Shown here: piece by piece, positions 39,458-49,900 of the stretch
How positions within the stretch are numbered: the first letter of the stretch is position 1
How the letters are laid out: the number at the start of each line of letters is the position of its first letter
DNA from: Proteiniphilum sp. X52
GTDB lineage: Bacteria; Bacteroidota; Bacteroidia; Bacteroidales; Dysgonomonadaceae
Assembly (NCBI RefSeq): GCF_003712195.1
Contig: NZ_RDSD01000001.1
Span: forward strand, 62,001-126,000
Reading direction: 5' to 3'
Length of the DNA stretch: 64,000 bases
Notes under the pieces: model-generated
What the model was told of the DNA's origin: nothing
Seen by the model: the letters and a program-made list of their open reading frames with translations, nothing else
The model's database searches: none
Made by a program: the position numbers and the translations under genes

Positions 39458-40390
39458 ATGGAACAAAGAGAACTTGGAAAAACAGGAATGAAGGTCTTTC
39501 CTTTAAGCTTCGGTGCATCCTCACTGGGAGGCGTTTTTCATTCCCTGAAGGAAAACGAAGGGATTGAAGCAGTCCATACTGCTGTGGAAAAAGGGATCAA
39601 TTTTATTGATGTATCACCCTATTACGGACACCTGAGAGCAGAGATCATCCTGGGGAAGGCATTGAAAAATATTACCAGAAACAGCTATTATCTTTCTACA
39701 AAGGTGGGACGATACGGTAAAGACGGTAATAACTATTGGGATTACTCGGCAGGAAGAGCTGTGGAAAGCGTCTACGAAAGCATGGAAAGGCTGAATGTGG
39801 ATTATATTGATTTGATCAATGTTCATGATATTGAGTTTGCCGATCTGGATCTTGTATGTAATGAGACGCTTCCTGCTTTGGTTGAGTTGCGAGACAAAGG
39901 GATTGTAAAACATGTCGGGATCACCAACCTGACACTGCGCCATTTTGTCTATGTGATTGAGCATGTTCCGCCTGGTACCGTAGAGACAGTGCTGTCGTTT
40001 TGCCATTTCACCCTGAATGATGATTCGTTGGTCGACTACATGGATTTCTTTGAACAACACGGTATCGGCGTGATCAATGCATCCCCCTTCTCAATGGGAT
40101 TGCTTACCGAAAGAGGAGCGCCCGACTGGCACCCTGCACCGGAACCGCTAAAAATCCTGTGTAAGAAAGCGGCTGATTTTTGCAGGAGCAAAGGGAAAAG
40201 TATTGAAAAACTGGCTGTGCAGTATTCGGTTTCCAATCCGCGGATCGCTACTACCTTATTCAGCACTACACGGGCATCCTCTGTGATCAACAATATAGAA
40301 TGGACGAACGAGCCATTGGATGAGGAATTGCTGGAAGATATAAGAAGAATTCTGAAACCCCGTTTCCGTGATACGTGGTTGAACAGTTGA
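39458..40390 (+). CDS. Aldo/keto reductase, L-galactose (L-fucose) 1-dehydrogenase-like
   Basis: The ATG at 39458 is preferred over an upstream TTG and gives 310 residues starting MEQRELGKTGM. The sequence follows plant L-galactose dehydrogenase closely throughout, for example 'FGASSLGGVF', 'NFIDVSPYYG', 'HDIEFADLD', 'VPPGTVETVLSFCHF' and 'INASPFSMGLLTE'. The catalytic Asp51, Tyr56, Lys ('STKVG') and His ('NVHDIEF') of the family are present. It would oxidise L-galactose or L-fucose at C1 to the lactone with NAD(P). The two genes downstream encode enzymes for the next steps, which strongly supports this reading. The protein is cytoplasmic. Confidence 0.83.
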   Translation: MEQRELGKTGMKVFPLSFGASSLGGVFHSLKENEGIEAVHTAVEKGINFIDVSPYYGHLRAEIILGKALKNITRNSYYLSTKVGRYGKDGNNYWDYSAGRAVESVYESMERLNVDYIDLINVHDIEFADLDLVCNETLPALVELRDKGIVKHVGITNLTLRHFVYVIEHVPPGTVETVLSFCHFTLNDDSLVDYMDFFEQHGIGVINASPFSMGLLTERGAPDWHPAPEPLKILCKKAADFCRSKGKSIEKLAVQYSVSNPRIATTLFSTTRASSVINNIEWTNEPLDEELLEDIRRILKPRFRDTWLNS

Positions 40391-40501
40391 ACAATATGAG
40401 ATGGAACCGGCATGACTAAAATAATCGTATGAAACGAGTATGTAAGTCGATTGAATGATCCCGACGAGCCGGGGCGAGTAATGATAATGTGAAAAATAAA
40501 T

Positions 40502-41515
40502 ATGAAATCTCTCAGTATTTTAGATAGTAAACAGGTCGCATTGGTTGAGAAAGAGAAACCGGTACCTCAGCATGGTGAAGTATTGTTGAAAATAAAGCAT
40601 GTCGGTTTCTGCGGATCCGATCTGAACACCTTCCTGGGCAGGAACCCGATGGTGAAGATGCCGGTCATTCCCGGCCATGAGATCAGTGCCGTGGTGGAAA
40701 AGACTACCGCAGGTGTACCCGATACAATCAGGGAGGGGATGCCCTGTACGGTGAATCCCTATACCAGTTGCGGAAAATGTCCGTCGTGTCGCAACGGACG
40801 CGTCAACGCTTGCCAGTTTAATCAGACGTTAGGTGTGCAACGCGACGGGGCGATGAGTGAATATATTGTTGTTCCCTGGCAGAAGGTGATCGCGGATGAT
40901 GCTATTTCGAGCCGGGATCTCGCATTGATCGAACCCCTGAGCGTCGGATTTCATGCGGTCTCAAGGGCCGAAGTGACAGATCTCGATATGGTGATGGTGA
41001 TCGGTTGCGGGATGATCGGTATAGGGGCGGTCATCCGCTCCGTACTGCGTGGAGCCCGTGTGATCGTGGTCGATCTGGATGATGAGAAACTGCAACTGGC
41101 AAAAAAATTGGGAGCCCATTACCAAATTAATTCGACAACGGAAGACATTTATTCCCGTTTGATGGAAATTACGCGAAATATGGGGCCGGATGTAGTCATT
41201 GAAGCGGTAGGAACACCGGCAACATACCGCATGGCAGTGGACGAAGTTGCCTTCACCGGAAGGGTGGTATTTATCGGTTATGCCAAATCGGAAGTTGCTT
41301 TTGAAACAAAATATTTTGTTTCAAAAGAGCTGGATATCAGAGGATCGCGCAATGCGCTGCCGGAAGATTTCCGGGCTGTGATGGAATATGTAAAGCGGAA
41401 CGAGCTACCCGATACCTTTGTCACCGCAATCTATCCACCTGAAAAGGGACAGGAAGCGTTGGAATACTGGGCGGAGAATACGGGAAAAGTATTTAGAATA
41501 TTTATTGAATTTTAA
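40502..41515 (+). CDS. Zinc-dependent medium-chain dehydrogenase, L-galactonate oxidoreductase-like
   Basis: This 337-residue cytoplasmic protein has a catalytic zinc site at Cys37 ('GFCGSD'), His59 and Glu60 ('PGHE'), and a structural zinc site at Cys90, Cys93, Cys96 and Cys104. The NAD-binding Rossmann motif is 'GCGMIGIGAV'. It resembles E. coli LgoD, which oxidises L-galactonate to D-tagaturonate, including the stretch 'GSRNALPEDF'. It is placed between an L-galactose dehydrogenase-like gene and a lactonase-like gene, so L-galactonate or L-fuconate is the expected substrate. Threonine, galactitol or idonate dehydrogenase activity remains possible for this broad family. Confidence 0.8.
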   Translation: MKSLSILDSKQVALVEKEKPVPQHGEVLLKIKHVGFCGSDLNTFLGRNPMVKMPVIPGHEISAVVEKTTAGVPDTIREGMPCTVNPYTSCGKCPSCRNGRVNACQFNQTLGVQRDGAMSEYIVVPWQKVIADDAISSRDLALIEPLSVGFHAVSRAEVTDLDMVMVIGCGMIGIGAVIRSVLRGARVIVVDLDDEKLQLAKKLGAHYQINSTTEDIYSRLMEITRNMGPDVVIEAVGTPATYRMAVDEVAFTGRVVFIGYAKSEVAFETKYFVSKELDIRGSRNALPEDFRAVMEYVKRNELPDTFVTAIYPPEKGQEALEYWAENTGKVFRIFIEF

Positions 41516-41520
41516 CCGGT

Positions 41521-42444
41521 ATGGATTATACGATCATTGATGCCCATGCCCATCTGTGGCTCAAGCAAAATACCGAGGTGGACGGACAAAAGATAGAAAC
41601 ATTGAAGAACGGAAAATCGCTCTTTATGGGTGAAATTCGCCAGATGGTACCACCGTTCATTACCGACGGGCGAAATACGGCAGAAATCTTTTTGTCGAAT
41701 ATGGATTATGCGCAGGTGTCGGCAGCGGTGATTACCCAGGAATATATCGACGGACTACAAAATGATTATCTTTGGGAGGTACAACAGAAATATCCTGACA
41801 GGTTTCTCTGTTGTGGTATGGTCGATGTCCGTAAGGAGGGGTATTTACAGCATGCCGTACAATTGATCCGACAGGGATTCAGGGCCATTAAACTGCCTGC
41901 TAACCGGTTTTTATTGCCTGACAAAAGAATCTATCTTACATGCAATGAGATGATGCAGGTTTTTGAATTGATGGAAAAAAATTGTATCTTGCTGTCGATT
42001 GACCTGGCGGATGGGGCAACCCAGGTTGCCGAGATGGAAGAAGTAATCACTGAATATCCCGGATTAAAGATTGCCATAGGCCATTTCGGAATGGTTACCC
42101 GTCCTCAGTGGACCGGGCAAATTAAATTGGCCGGACACAAGAATGTAATGATAGAATCGGGTGGCATTACCTGGTTGTTCAATGACGAGTTCTATCCTTT
42201 CAAAGGAGCTGTCCGGGCAATTAAAGAAGCTGCTTCGTGGGTGGGGATGGAAAAATTGATGTGGGGGTCTGATTATCCCCGCACCATCACGGCTATTACA
42301 TATCGTATGTCGTATGATTTTGTACTGAAATCGGACTTGCTTACCGAAGAAGAAAAGAGGCAATTCCTTCGGACCAATGCCGAACAATTTTATGGATTTG
42401 ATAATCTTGTCGATTTACCGTATATCAAAAATATGTCGGAATAA
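41521..42444 (+). CDS. Amidohydrolase-2 family lactonase, L-galactono/L-fucono-lactonase-like
   Basis: This 307-residue cytoplasmic TIM-barrel protein has the family metal and active-site motifs: 'DAHAHLW' at the N-terminus, 'IGHFGM' near residue 180 and 'MWGSDYPR' near residue 258. Members of this group include L-fuconolactonase and related sugar lactonases. With the preceding aldo/keto reductase and zinc dehydrogenase it would complete the sequence sugar, lactone, aldonate, keto-acid. It begins 5 bases after the dehydrogenase stop, so the trio is cotranscribed. A decarboxylase of the same superfamily is a less likely alternative because the context favours sugar lactones. Confidence 0.78.
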   Translation: MDYTIIDAHAHLWLKQNTEVDGQKIETLKNGKSLFMGEIRQMVPPFITDGRNTAEIFLSNMDYAQVSAAVITQEYIDGLQNDYLWEVQQKYPDRFLCCGMVDVRKEGYLQHAVQLIRQGFRAIKLPANRFLLPDKRIYLTCNEMMQVFELMEKNCILLSIDLADGATQVAEMEEVITEYPGLKIAIGHFGMVTRPQWTGQIKLAGHKNVMIESGGITWLFNDEFYPFKGAVRAIKEAASWVGMEKLMWGSDYPRTITAITYRMSYDFVLKSDLLTEEEKRQFLRTNAEQFYGFDNLVDLPYIKNMSE

Positions 42445-42454
42445 ACCGTACTGA

Positions 42455-42465
42455 AGTTGCATATA
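42455..42465 (+). repeat. Possible short trace of the palindromic element
   Basis: AGTTGCATATA is identical to the end of the right arm of copy 2 (AGTTGCATATA at 32868-32878). At only 11 bases it may be chance, but it lies in the intergenic gap just before the regulator, like the other copies. Confidence 0.25.
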
Positions 42466-42496
42466 CCATACCGGCAAGAGAAAGGAATTTAATAGT

Positions 42497-45400
42497 ATGA
42501 AACTCAAATTTATATCTCTTTCTTTATGTCTGTTTTATGCTTTCTTTGCATGGACCGATAATACTATCATCATAGAGCAATACTCTACGGAAAAAGGATT
42601 GGCTCATGAAACAGTGAATTGTATATTAAAATCCCCCGATGGGTTTTTATGGATCGGTACCTGGTATGGTTTGTGCAGTTTCGATGGAAAAGAATTCAAA
42701 ACCTATAACAGCAGCCATAAATTTCAGGCAGATGTGCCGCCACGCAAAATCCAGCATATCATTGAAGATAAATACGGGAATCTGTGGCTGAAAACAACCG
42801 ATCATAAATTATATATCTTTGATAAGAAAAAGGAACGATTCCATGCCATATTCAATCGCTTGTCCAGTGAGTTCTCGGTGAATACACAAATCATTAAGAT
42901 GACAGAAACAGAAGAAGGGGACTTCCTTTTGCTGACCAAAGACAAGGATCTGCTGTTGGCTATACCTTCCGAAGATATTTTTGTTGACATATTGTTGCAG
43001 TATAAATCGGATAACAGAACCGGAGATTCGAAACTAAAAAAGAACATTCTCTATGAAAGTGCCGACTATATTAATTGGATAGGAATGGATTTTTCGATCT
43101 TATCCTGTAAAAAGGGGGATGAACTACGAAAAAAAACGGTGAAGTATATTTCGGAAAAACTTTCCCCATTATCTGACGGCTATTATTATACATGTGCTTT
43201 TGAGCAGGATGATAGACTATGGTTGGGGAACAGGACGGGAGAGATTATTTGCGTATACCTATCGGATGGAGATATTGATATAAACAAGACGTTGTCAGGT
43301 GTAGGAGAGATCCGGAATATAATTCCGGGTGTTGACTCCGTACTGTATGCAGCAGTAAAAGATAAAGGGATATACAGGCTGAACCCGAAAACCAATGAAT
43401 CGAAAATGCTTATCCCTACGAAATTAAACATTGTCGACTCATTCCGTGACGATAGTGGAATGATGTGGTTTGTGACGGACAGCAATAGTGTCATCGCATT
43501 TGATCCCGGAAATGAGAGTACAAGCATTTTTGAATTTCACGGACAGCAACAAATAAACGAAACACTGAACTGGCAGGATGGACAGGAACTGGGCATGTTT
43601 TTCCTTGCAACATCGGGAACTGTTTATCAGATTGACAGAAAAAGCATGAAGTGTGCCCCATTGAACGGTATTTCTGATCAGGGTGACGATATAAGCAATA
43701 AGACCTCCAACCTGTTATTTGATGACAACGGTATTTTATGGCTTACTTCTTATGAGAATGGAGTTTTCAAAATAAGTTTTCCGGAAAAACAGTTCAATCT
43801 GTTCAATCCGTTTTCTGCTTCTAACATAGCTTATTTTGTTTCAGAAAGAGATATAATGCCGGTGAAAACGCTCTTTCGGACCAAAAACGGCGATATATGG
43901 ATAGGAAACCGGTTATCGGAAGTTTTCTGTTTTAGTAGTGATGGTGTGCTGAAGCATACTTTTTCCTCTTCCAATTATAATATCGGGAATGTGTATCACA
44001 TTATGGAAGACCGGCAAGGTACGCTGTGGTTCTCAACAAAGGGAAAAGGGCTTGTAAGTGCTATACGGGATGAAAAGAATCCCCTCGGATATCAATTTAA
44101 AAGATACCTGCACGATGCGGATATTGCCAATTCTATCAGTAGTAATGATGTCTATTATACATATCAGGACGGTAAGGGGCGAATATGGGTCGCCACTTTT
44201 GGCGGTGGTTTAAACCTGATGCAGGAGGAGCAGGGTTTTATTTTGTTTAAACATAAATACAATTCTTTTTCCAACTATCCGGAATATGGGCAGTATATGG
44301 AAGTACGGGCAATTACAGAAGGCAAAAACGGTAGAATATGGGTAGGTACAAGTGACGGATTGATGTCCTTCGATGGAAATTTCACCTTGTCTAAAAATAT
44401 TGCATTCGAAACGTACAGAAATGATTTGAATATAAGTAATGATATTTATAATCTGTATAAAGACAAAAACGGTACCTTATGGCTAAGTGTCTTTGGTGTG
44501 GGATTAAATAGGTTAGTGAAGTATGACGAAGAGAAAAAGAAACCTCTGTTTGAATCTTTTGGTATTAAAGACGGAATTAACAGCGACGTCATTTTGTCGA
44601 TAGTGGAAGATGACCACAACAATTTATGGCTTTCAACGGAAAAAGGAATTTCCCGCTTTGATCCCCACACCAAAACTTTTCGTAACTATGGTAAATATGA
44701 CGGATTAGCCGACTTTTCGATGGAAGAAACAAGCGCTCTTAAACTGGTTGACGGTACCATATGGTTTGGGAGCAGAGAAGGTATCCTGCAATTTAAGCCG
44801 GAAGATATAAGTGACTATCACGTGACTTATCCCACTTATATCATAGACATGAAGGTCTCAAATAGGAATTATGATGAGTGGAGTACCGATAGCATATCGA
44901 TTAAATATTTGGATGAAGTGGAGTTGAAGCATAACCAATCCATGTTCTCCATTGAATTTGCCGCGCTTAACTATCATATTCAAAATCATGTGTGTTATAA
45001 ATATATTCTGGATGGATATGAGAAAGAATGGCATATTACCGACAAAAACAGGATCGCCTCGTATACAAATGTACCGCCCGGAAGATATTTGTTCAGAGTA
45101 CATACTGTTGATGAAACGAATCCTTCACTATTCTCGGAAAGAACGCTCCAGATAAGGATACTTCCGCCCTGGTGGAAATCAACATGGGCATATGTTATTT
45201 ATATCATTCTTTTGCTCTTCTTTTTATATTTCTTGCTCAGATTTATAGCGCTGATGATTAAAATGAAGAACGATGTCTATATCGAACAGAAAGTCTCTGA
45301 ACTTAAAATAAAATTCTTCACCAACGTATCGCATGAACTGCGCACTCCGCTCACTTTGATCAAAGGGCCCATCCAGGAATTGAAAGAGAACGAGAACCTT

Positions 45401-46879
45401 TCAGAGAAGGGGGCTAAGTATATAACTCTTATGGAGAAAAACACCAATCATATGTTGGGATTGGTCAATCAAATCCTGGATTTCCGTAAAATTCAAAATA
45501 AAAAAATGCGGCTGCATATTTCTCCAGTTCGTTTGAATACACTTATTGAATCGTTTTACAATGAATTTTCCCTGCTCTCCATGGAAACAAACATCAGCTA
45601 TGATTATCACTTATTGGGTGATAATATTGTGGTATGGGTAGACAAGGAGAAACTGGAGACAGTGATACGCAATATTATTTCCAATGCGTTTAAGTTTACT
45701 CCTTCCGGTGGAAGTGTTTTGATTACAGGTGGTTGTGATGAACAGAACAACACCTGTTTTGTACGTATTGAGGATAATGGTATTGGTATTCCGAAAAACA
45801 AACTGGATGAAATATTCGAACGTTTTACCCAAAACAGCTCTTATTATCAGGGCACAGGGATCGGATTAGCGTTGTCGAAAGAGCTCATCACACTGCATCA
45901 TGGTCGTATAGAAGTTGAAAGTGCTCAGAATGAGGGGTCTGCATTTACTGTAGTGTTGCCGTTGGGAAAAGAGCATTTCAAAGAATCAGAAGTGGAGTTT
46001 TATATGAGTGATATTATTGAAACAGATTCCGCTTTACACACCAATGGATTTCCGGTTTCGGCAGTCGTACATGAATATATGGATGACAGATCCGATTTGC
46101 CCAATATCCTTATTGTGGAAGATAACAAATCGTTGTGTGATTTTCTGAAGCTTCAGCTGGAAGACTCATTCAATGTACACGTTGCGTATGACGGAGAAGA
46201 AGGATTGAAGAAGGTTCACCTTCATTATCCCGATATCGTTATCACGGATCAAATGATGCCCAATGTCAGTGGATTGGAATTGTTGGGACATATCAGGAAT
46301 GATTTTCAAATAAGTCATATTCCCGTAATTATTCTTACTGCGAAAGACGACGATGAAACCCAAATCAAATCCATGCATTCAGGTGCAAATGCATATATTA
46401 CCAAACCGTTCAGTAAAAAATATTTGCTTGCCCGTATCGATCAACTATTGAATGATCGGAAAATTTTCAGGGAAAAGTTATGGAATATGGACGAGAATGC
46501 ATTGCCGTCGAGCAACAGCTATGGGGAATACCTGATCAAAAAAGACGTGGAGTTTCTGAAAGATATTAACCGGATAATTGAAGATAATTTGGAGAATAGC
46601 GATTTCAATATCGATACTATTGCCTCCAGTCTGAATATAAGTCGATCCGCCTTTTTCAAGAAACTGAAAAGTATTACGGGACTGGCTCCTGTGGATCTTG
46701 TAAAAGAGACCAGACTAAGGAAAGCCGTTGAGTTGATTAAGGGAACAGACCTGTCGGTATCTGAGATCGCTTTTACTGTCGGATTCAAAGATCCCGGTTA
46801 TTTCGGAAAATGTTTCAAGAAAAAATACAATCTTTCTCCCCGTGATTACCTGAATGAATACAGGTATAGTAAAGTTTGA
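42497..46879 (+). CDS. Hybrid two-component system regulator of the glycan locus
   Basis: This 1460-residue single-protein sensor/regulator is of the Bacteroidetes HTCS class. After a signal segment come about 14 periplasmic propeller repeats (such as 'LWIGTWYGLCSFDG', 'IWVGTSDGLMSFDG', 'LWLSTEKGISRFD') and a Y_Y_Y domain to about residue 890. One membrane helix lies at about 897-920. The cytoplasmic part has a histidine kinase with His946 in 'SHELRTPLTL', an ATPase domain with 'DNGIGIP' and 'GTGIGLAL', a receiver domain with Asp1251 in 'ITDQMMP', and an AraC-type DNA-binding domain at the C-terminus. Such proteins bind an oligosaccharide in the periplasm and activate the adjacent locus, so this is the probable regulator of the enzymes upstream. 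Confidence 0.95.
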   Translation: MKLKFISLSLCLFYAFFAWTDNTIIIEQYSTEKGLAHETVNCILKSPDGFLWIGTWYGLCSFDGKEFKTYNSSHKFQADVPPRKIQHIIEDKYGNLWLKTTDHKLYIFDKKKERFHAIFNRLSSEFSVNTQIIKMTETEEGDFLLLTKDKDLLLAIPSEDIFVDILLQYKSDNRTGDSKLKKNILYESADYINWIGMDFSILSCKKGDELRKKTVKYISEKLSPLSDGYYYTCAFEQDDRLWLGNRTGEIICVYLSDGDIDINKTLSGVGEIRNIIPGVDSVLYAAVKDKGIYRLNPKTNESKMLIPTKLNIVDSFRDDSGMMWFVTDSNSVIAFDPGNESTSIFEFHGQQQINETLNWQDGQELGMFFLATSGTVYQIDRKSMKCAPLNGISDQGDDISNKTSNLLFDDNGILWLTSYENGVFKISFPEKQFNLFNPFSASNIAYFVSERDIMPVKTLFRTKNGDIWIGNRLSEVFCFSSDGVLKHTFSSSNYNIGNVYHIMEDRQGTLWFSTKGKGLVSAIRDEKNPLGYQFKRYLHDADIANSISSNDVYYTYQDGKGRIWVATFGGGLNLMQEEQGFILFKHKYNSFSNYPEYGQYMEVRAITEGKNGRIWVGTSDGLMSFDGNFTLSKNIAFETYRNDLNISNDIYNLYKDKNGTLWLSVFGVGLNRLVKYDEEKKKPLFESFGIKDGINSDVILSIVEDDHNNLWLSTEKGISRFDPHTKTFRNYGKYDGLADFSMEETSALKLVDGTIWFGSREGILQFKPEDISDYHVTYPTYIIDMKVSNRNYDEWSTDSISIKYLDEVELKHNQSMFSIEFAALNYHIQNHVCYKYILDGYEKEWHITDKNRIASYTNVPPGRYLFRVHTVDETNPSLFSERTLQIRILPPWWKSTWAYVIYIILLLFFLYFLLRFIALMIKMKNDVYIEQKVSELKIKFFTNVSHELRTPLTLIKGPIQELKENENLSEKGAKYITLMEKNTNHMLGLVNQILDFRKIQNKKMRLHISPVRLNTLIESFYNEFSLLSMETNISYDYHLLGDNIVVWVDKEKLETVIRNIISNAFKFTPSGGSVLITGGCDEQNNTCFVRIEDNGIGIPKNKLDEIFERFTQNSSYYQGTGIGLALSKELITLHHGRIEVESAQNEGSAFTVVLPLGKEHFKESEVEFYMSDIIETDSALHTNGFPVSAVVHEYMDDRSDLPNILIVEDNKSLCDFLKLQLEDSFNVHVAYDGEEGLKKVHLHYPDIVITDQMMPNVSGLELLGHIRNDFQISHIPVIILTAKDDDETQIKSMHSGANAYITKPFSKKYLLARIDQLLNDRKIFREKLWNMDENALPSSNSYGEYLIKKDVEFLKDINRIIEDNLENSDFNIDTIASSLNISRSAFFKKLKSITGLAPVDLVKETRLRKAVELIKGTDLSVSEIAFTVGFKDPGYFGKCFKKKYNLSPRDYLNEYRYSKV

Positions 46880-46923
46880 TTACAAAATAGGCTCCTGTTC
46901 GTCTATAAATAAAATAATCGTAT

Positions 46924-49900
46924 ATGGTATTGCGAAAATTCAATTTTCGGATAATGGTATTTTATGCAGCATTCTTCTTTACAATACCGCTGCTTTTTGC
47001 TCAAAACTACTCGTTAGCCGTAGAAGAAGGTAAAATTATATACAACGAAGACCATTTGGGGAATAGGGTGCTGGATTTTTCTTATTGCGGGTATAAAAAT
47101 TCAAATGAAGATATTCCTTATATAGACAATACGGTTTTTGTGGCGCATCAAATCGGAGATGCCTCCCAAATAATCCAACGGGCCATAAAGTATGTAGAGA
47201 GTCTCCCGCTAAATGACGATGGATTCAGAGGGACTGTTTTGCTGGATAGAGGTGTTTTTACTCTTAACGAACCGTTAACGATTACCCAATCGGGAGTTGT
47301 GCTGAGAGGAACCGGGAAAAACGAAACTGTGCTGCGAAAAGCTGGGATTGACCGTAATGCTTTTGTCCGGATTGAGGGTACAAATAACATACAATACACA
47401 GATACATTTACCATTTCTTCGGAGTATATTCCGGTAAATTCCCGTGTGATAGCTCTGCAAACGGTTTCAGGTCTAAACAAAGGGGATGGGATAATGGTAT
47501 TCCGGCCCTCGTCCACAGAATGGATTTCCAAACTTGGATGCGATCATTTTGGTGGTGGTATCACCGCTTTGGGATGGAAGGCGGGCGATATAGACATAAT
47601 GTGGGATCGAAATATTAGGGAAGTAAATGATGGTGCCATTGAAATAGATGCTCCGCTCAGTATGACACTTGACTCCAAAGAGGCAGTGTCTGAAATATAT
47701 ACTTATCAATGGCCGGGGCGGATAACGAATAGCGGGATAGAAAATATACAACTTGAATCGGAATACGATAAAAATTATCCAAAGGATGAAGACCATTGCT
47801 GGACGGCTATATCGATAGAAAATGCCCGGGATTGCTGGGTAAGAAAGATCGTTTTTAAGCATTTCGCAGGAAGCGCCGTCATACTTCAACCCTCCGGTTC
47901 ACGGATAACCGTGGAAGACTGTATCTCTTTGCAACCTGTTTCTGAAATAGGGGGGATGAGGAGAAACACATTCCTGACCATGGGTCAGTTGAATCTTTTT
48001 CAGCGTTGCTATTCCGAAGAGGGTATTCATGACTTTGCCGCCGGGTACTGTGCACCCGGGCCCAATGCATTCGTACAATGCGCGACAAAAGATTCAAAAG
48101 GATATAGTGGTGCAATTGATAGTTGGGCATGTGGTCTGCTATTCGATATTGTCGATATCGACGGAAATAACCTGGTATTTAAGAATCTCGGACAGCATAA
48201 AAACGGAGCAGGGTGGGGTACGGCCAATAGCCTGTTTTGGCAGTCTACAGCAGCGGAAATAGAGTGTTATTCCCCCGATCCGGAGAATAAAAACAGGGCA
48301 TACGGGTGTTGGGCCCAATTTTCGGGTGATGGGGAATGGTACGGATCGAATAATCATTTGCGGCCGAGAAGTATATTTTACGCTCAATTATCAGAACGAT
48401 TGAATGTAAATATCGATGAGAGAGCGAGAATCTTACCGATAAATACAAGCGCTACAAGTAGTCCAACGGTCGAACAGGCGATGGAAATGGCACAGGAAGC
48501 ATATAATCCCAGACTGACCTTGCAAAAGTGGATTGAAGATAATCTCTGTATGGATACTGCCGGAAGCAGTACTCTTTTATCCGTTAGTGAGTTGGATGAA
48601 TCGGATAATTCTGAGAACAAGCAGTTTATACGTTCCATTGAAATTGTAGATGGCAAGATCAGTATGGATAAGCGTCTGTTGACCGGTGGAAAACAGGATG
48701 TGCCTTGGTGGAGCGGAAAATTGAGGACCGGTAATATCCAAAATTCAAAACCGCATATAACCCGGTTTGTACCGGGAAGAGAAGGCTGGGGATTGACCGA
48801 CAGAATTGATTCTGTGATAGCTTTTATGGCCGGGAATAACCTGGTGGTTCTGGATCATAATTACGGATTATGGTATGATCGGAGACGGGACGATCATCAG
48901 CGGGTAAGAAGGAAAGATGGTGACGTCTGGGGACCATTTTACGAACAACCTTTCGCCAGAAGCGGAACAGGAACTGCCTGGGACGGATTGTCCAGATATG
49001 ATTTATCGAAACCGAATGAATGGTACTGGTCGAGGCTTAAAGAGTTTGCCGACAAAGCTTCGGATAAAGGGATCCTGTTATTCCACGAAAATTATTTTCA
49101 GCATAATATACTCGAAGCGGGCGCGCATTGGGTGGATTCTCCCTGGCGGACAGCGAACAATATAAATTCTACCGGATTTCCCGAACCTGTACCGTTCGCC
49201 GGAGATAAGCGAATATTTATTGCCGATATGTTCTATGATACCGATAATCCTGTGAGAAAGGAGTTGCATAGGGAATACATCCGTCAGTGCCTTAATTCTT
49301 TCGCAGACAATACCAATGTAATACAGTTGATAAGCGCGGAATTTACCGGTCCGCTCCATTTTGTACAGTTTTGGATAGACGAAATTGCCGCCTGGGAACA
49401 GGAAACGGAAAAAAATGCCATAGTGGCCCTGAGTACGACCAAAGATGTGCAGGATGCAATATTGAACGACCCTGTCAGATCGGAAGTTGTTGATATTATT
49501 GATATCAGGTATTGGCATTACAAAGATAACGGGGATCTGTATGCACCGGAAGGGGGCAAAAATATGGCGCCGCGCCAGTTTGCGAGACAGATGAAAGTCG
49601 GTAAAATTACTTTTGAGGATGTCTATAAAGCCGTGAAAGAGTATCGTGAAAAATATCCGCAGAAAGCAGTTACCTATTATTCCCGGAAATACCCGGAAAT
49701 GGCATGGGCCATTTTTATGGCCGGCGGTTCCTTGTCGCAACTGCCGGTAATACAGGATGCATCATTTTTTAAAGATGCTTTGTTGATGGATGCCAAGGTG
49801 ACCCCTGACTATTATAAACTTGAAAAATCCGGTATAGGAGCAATCATTTATTCTCGAAATAACCTGGAAAATACCCCTGTGCAGCTTTCTTCCGGGGTAT

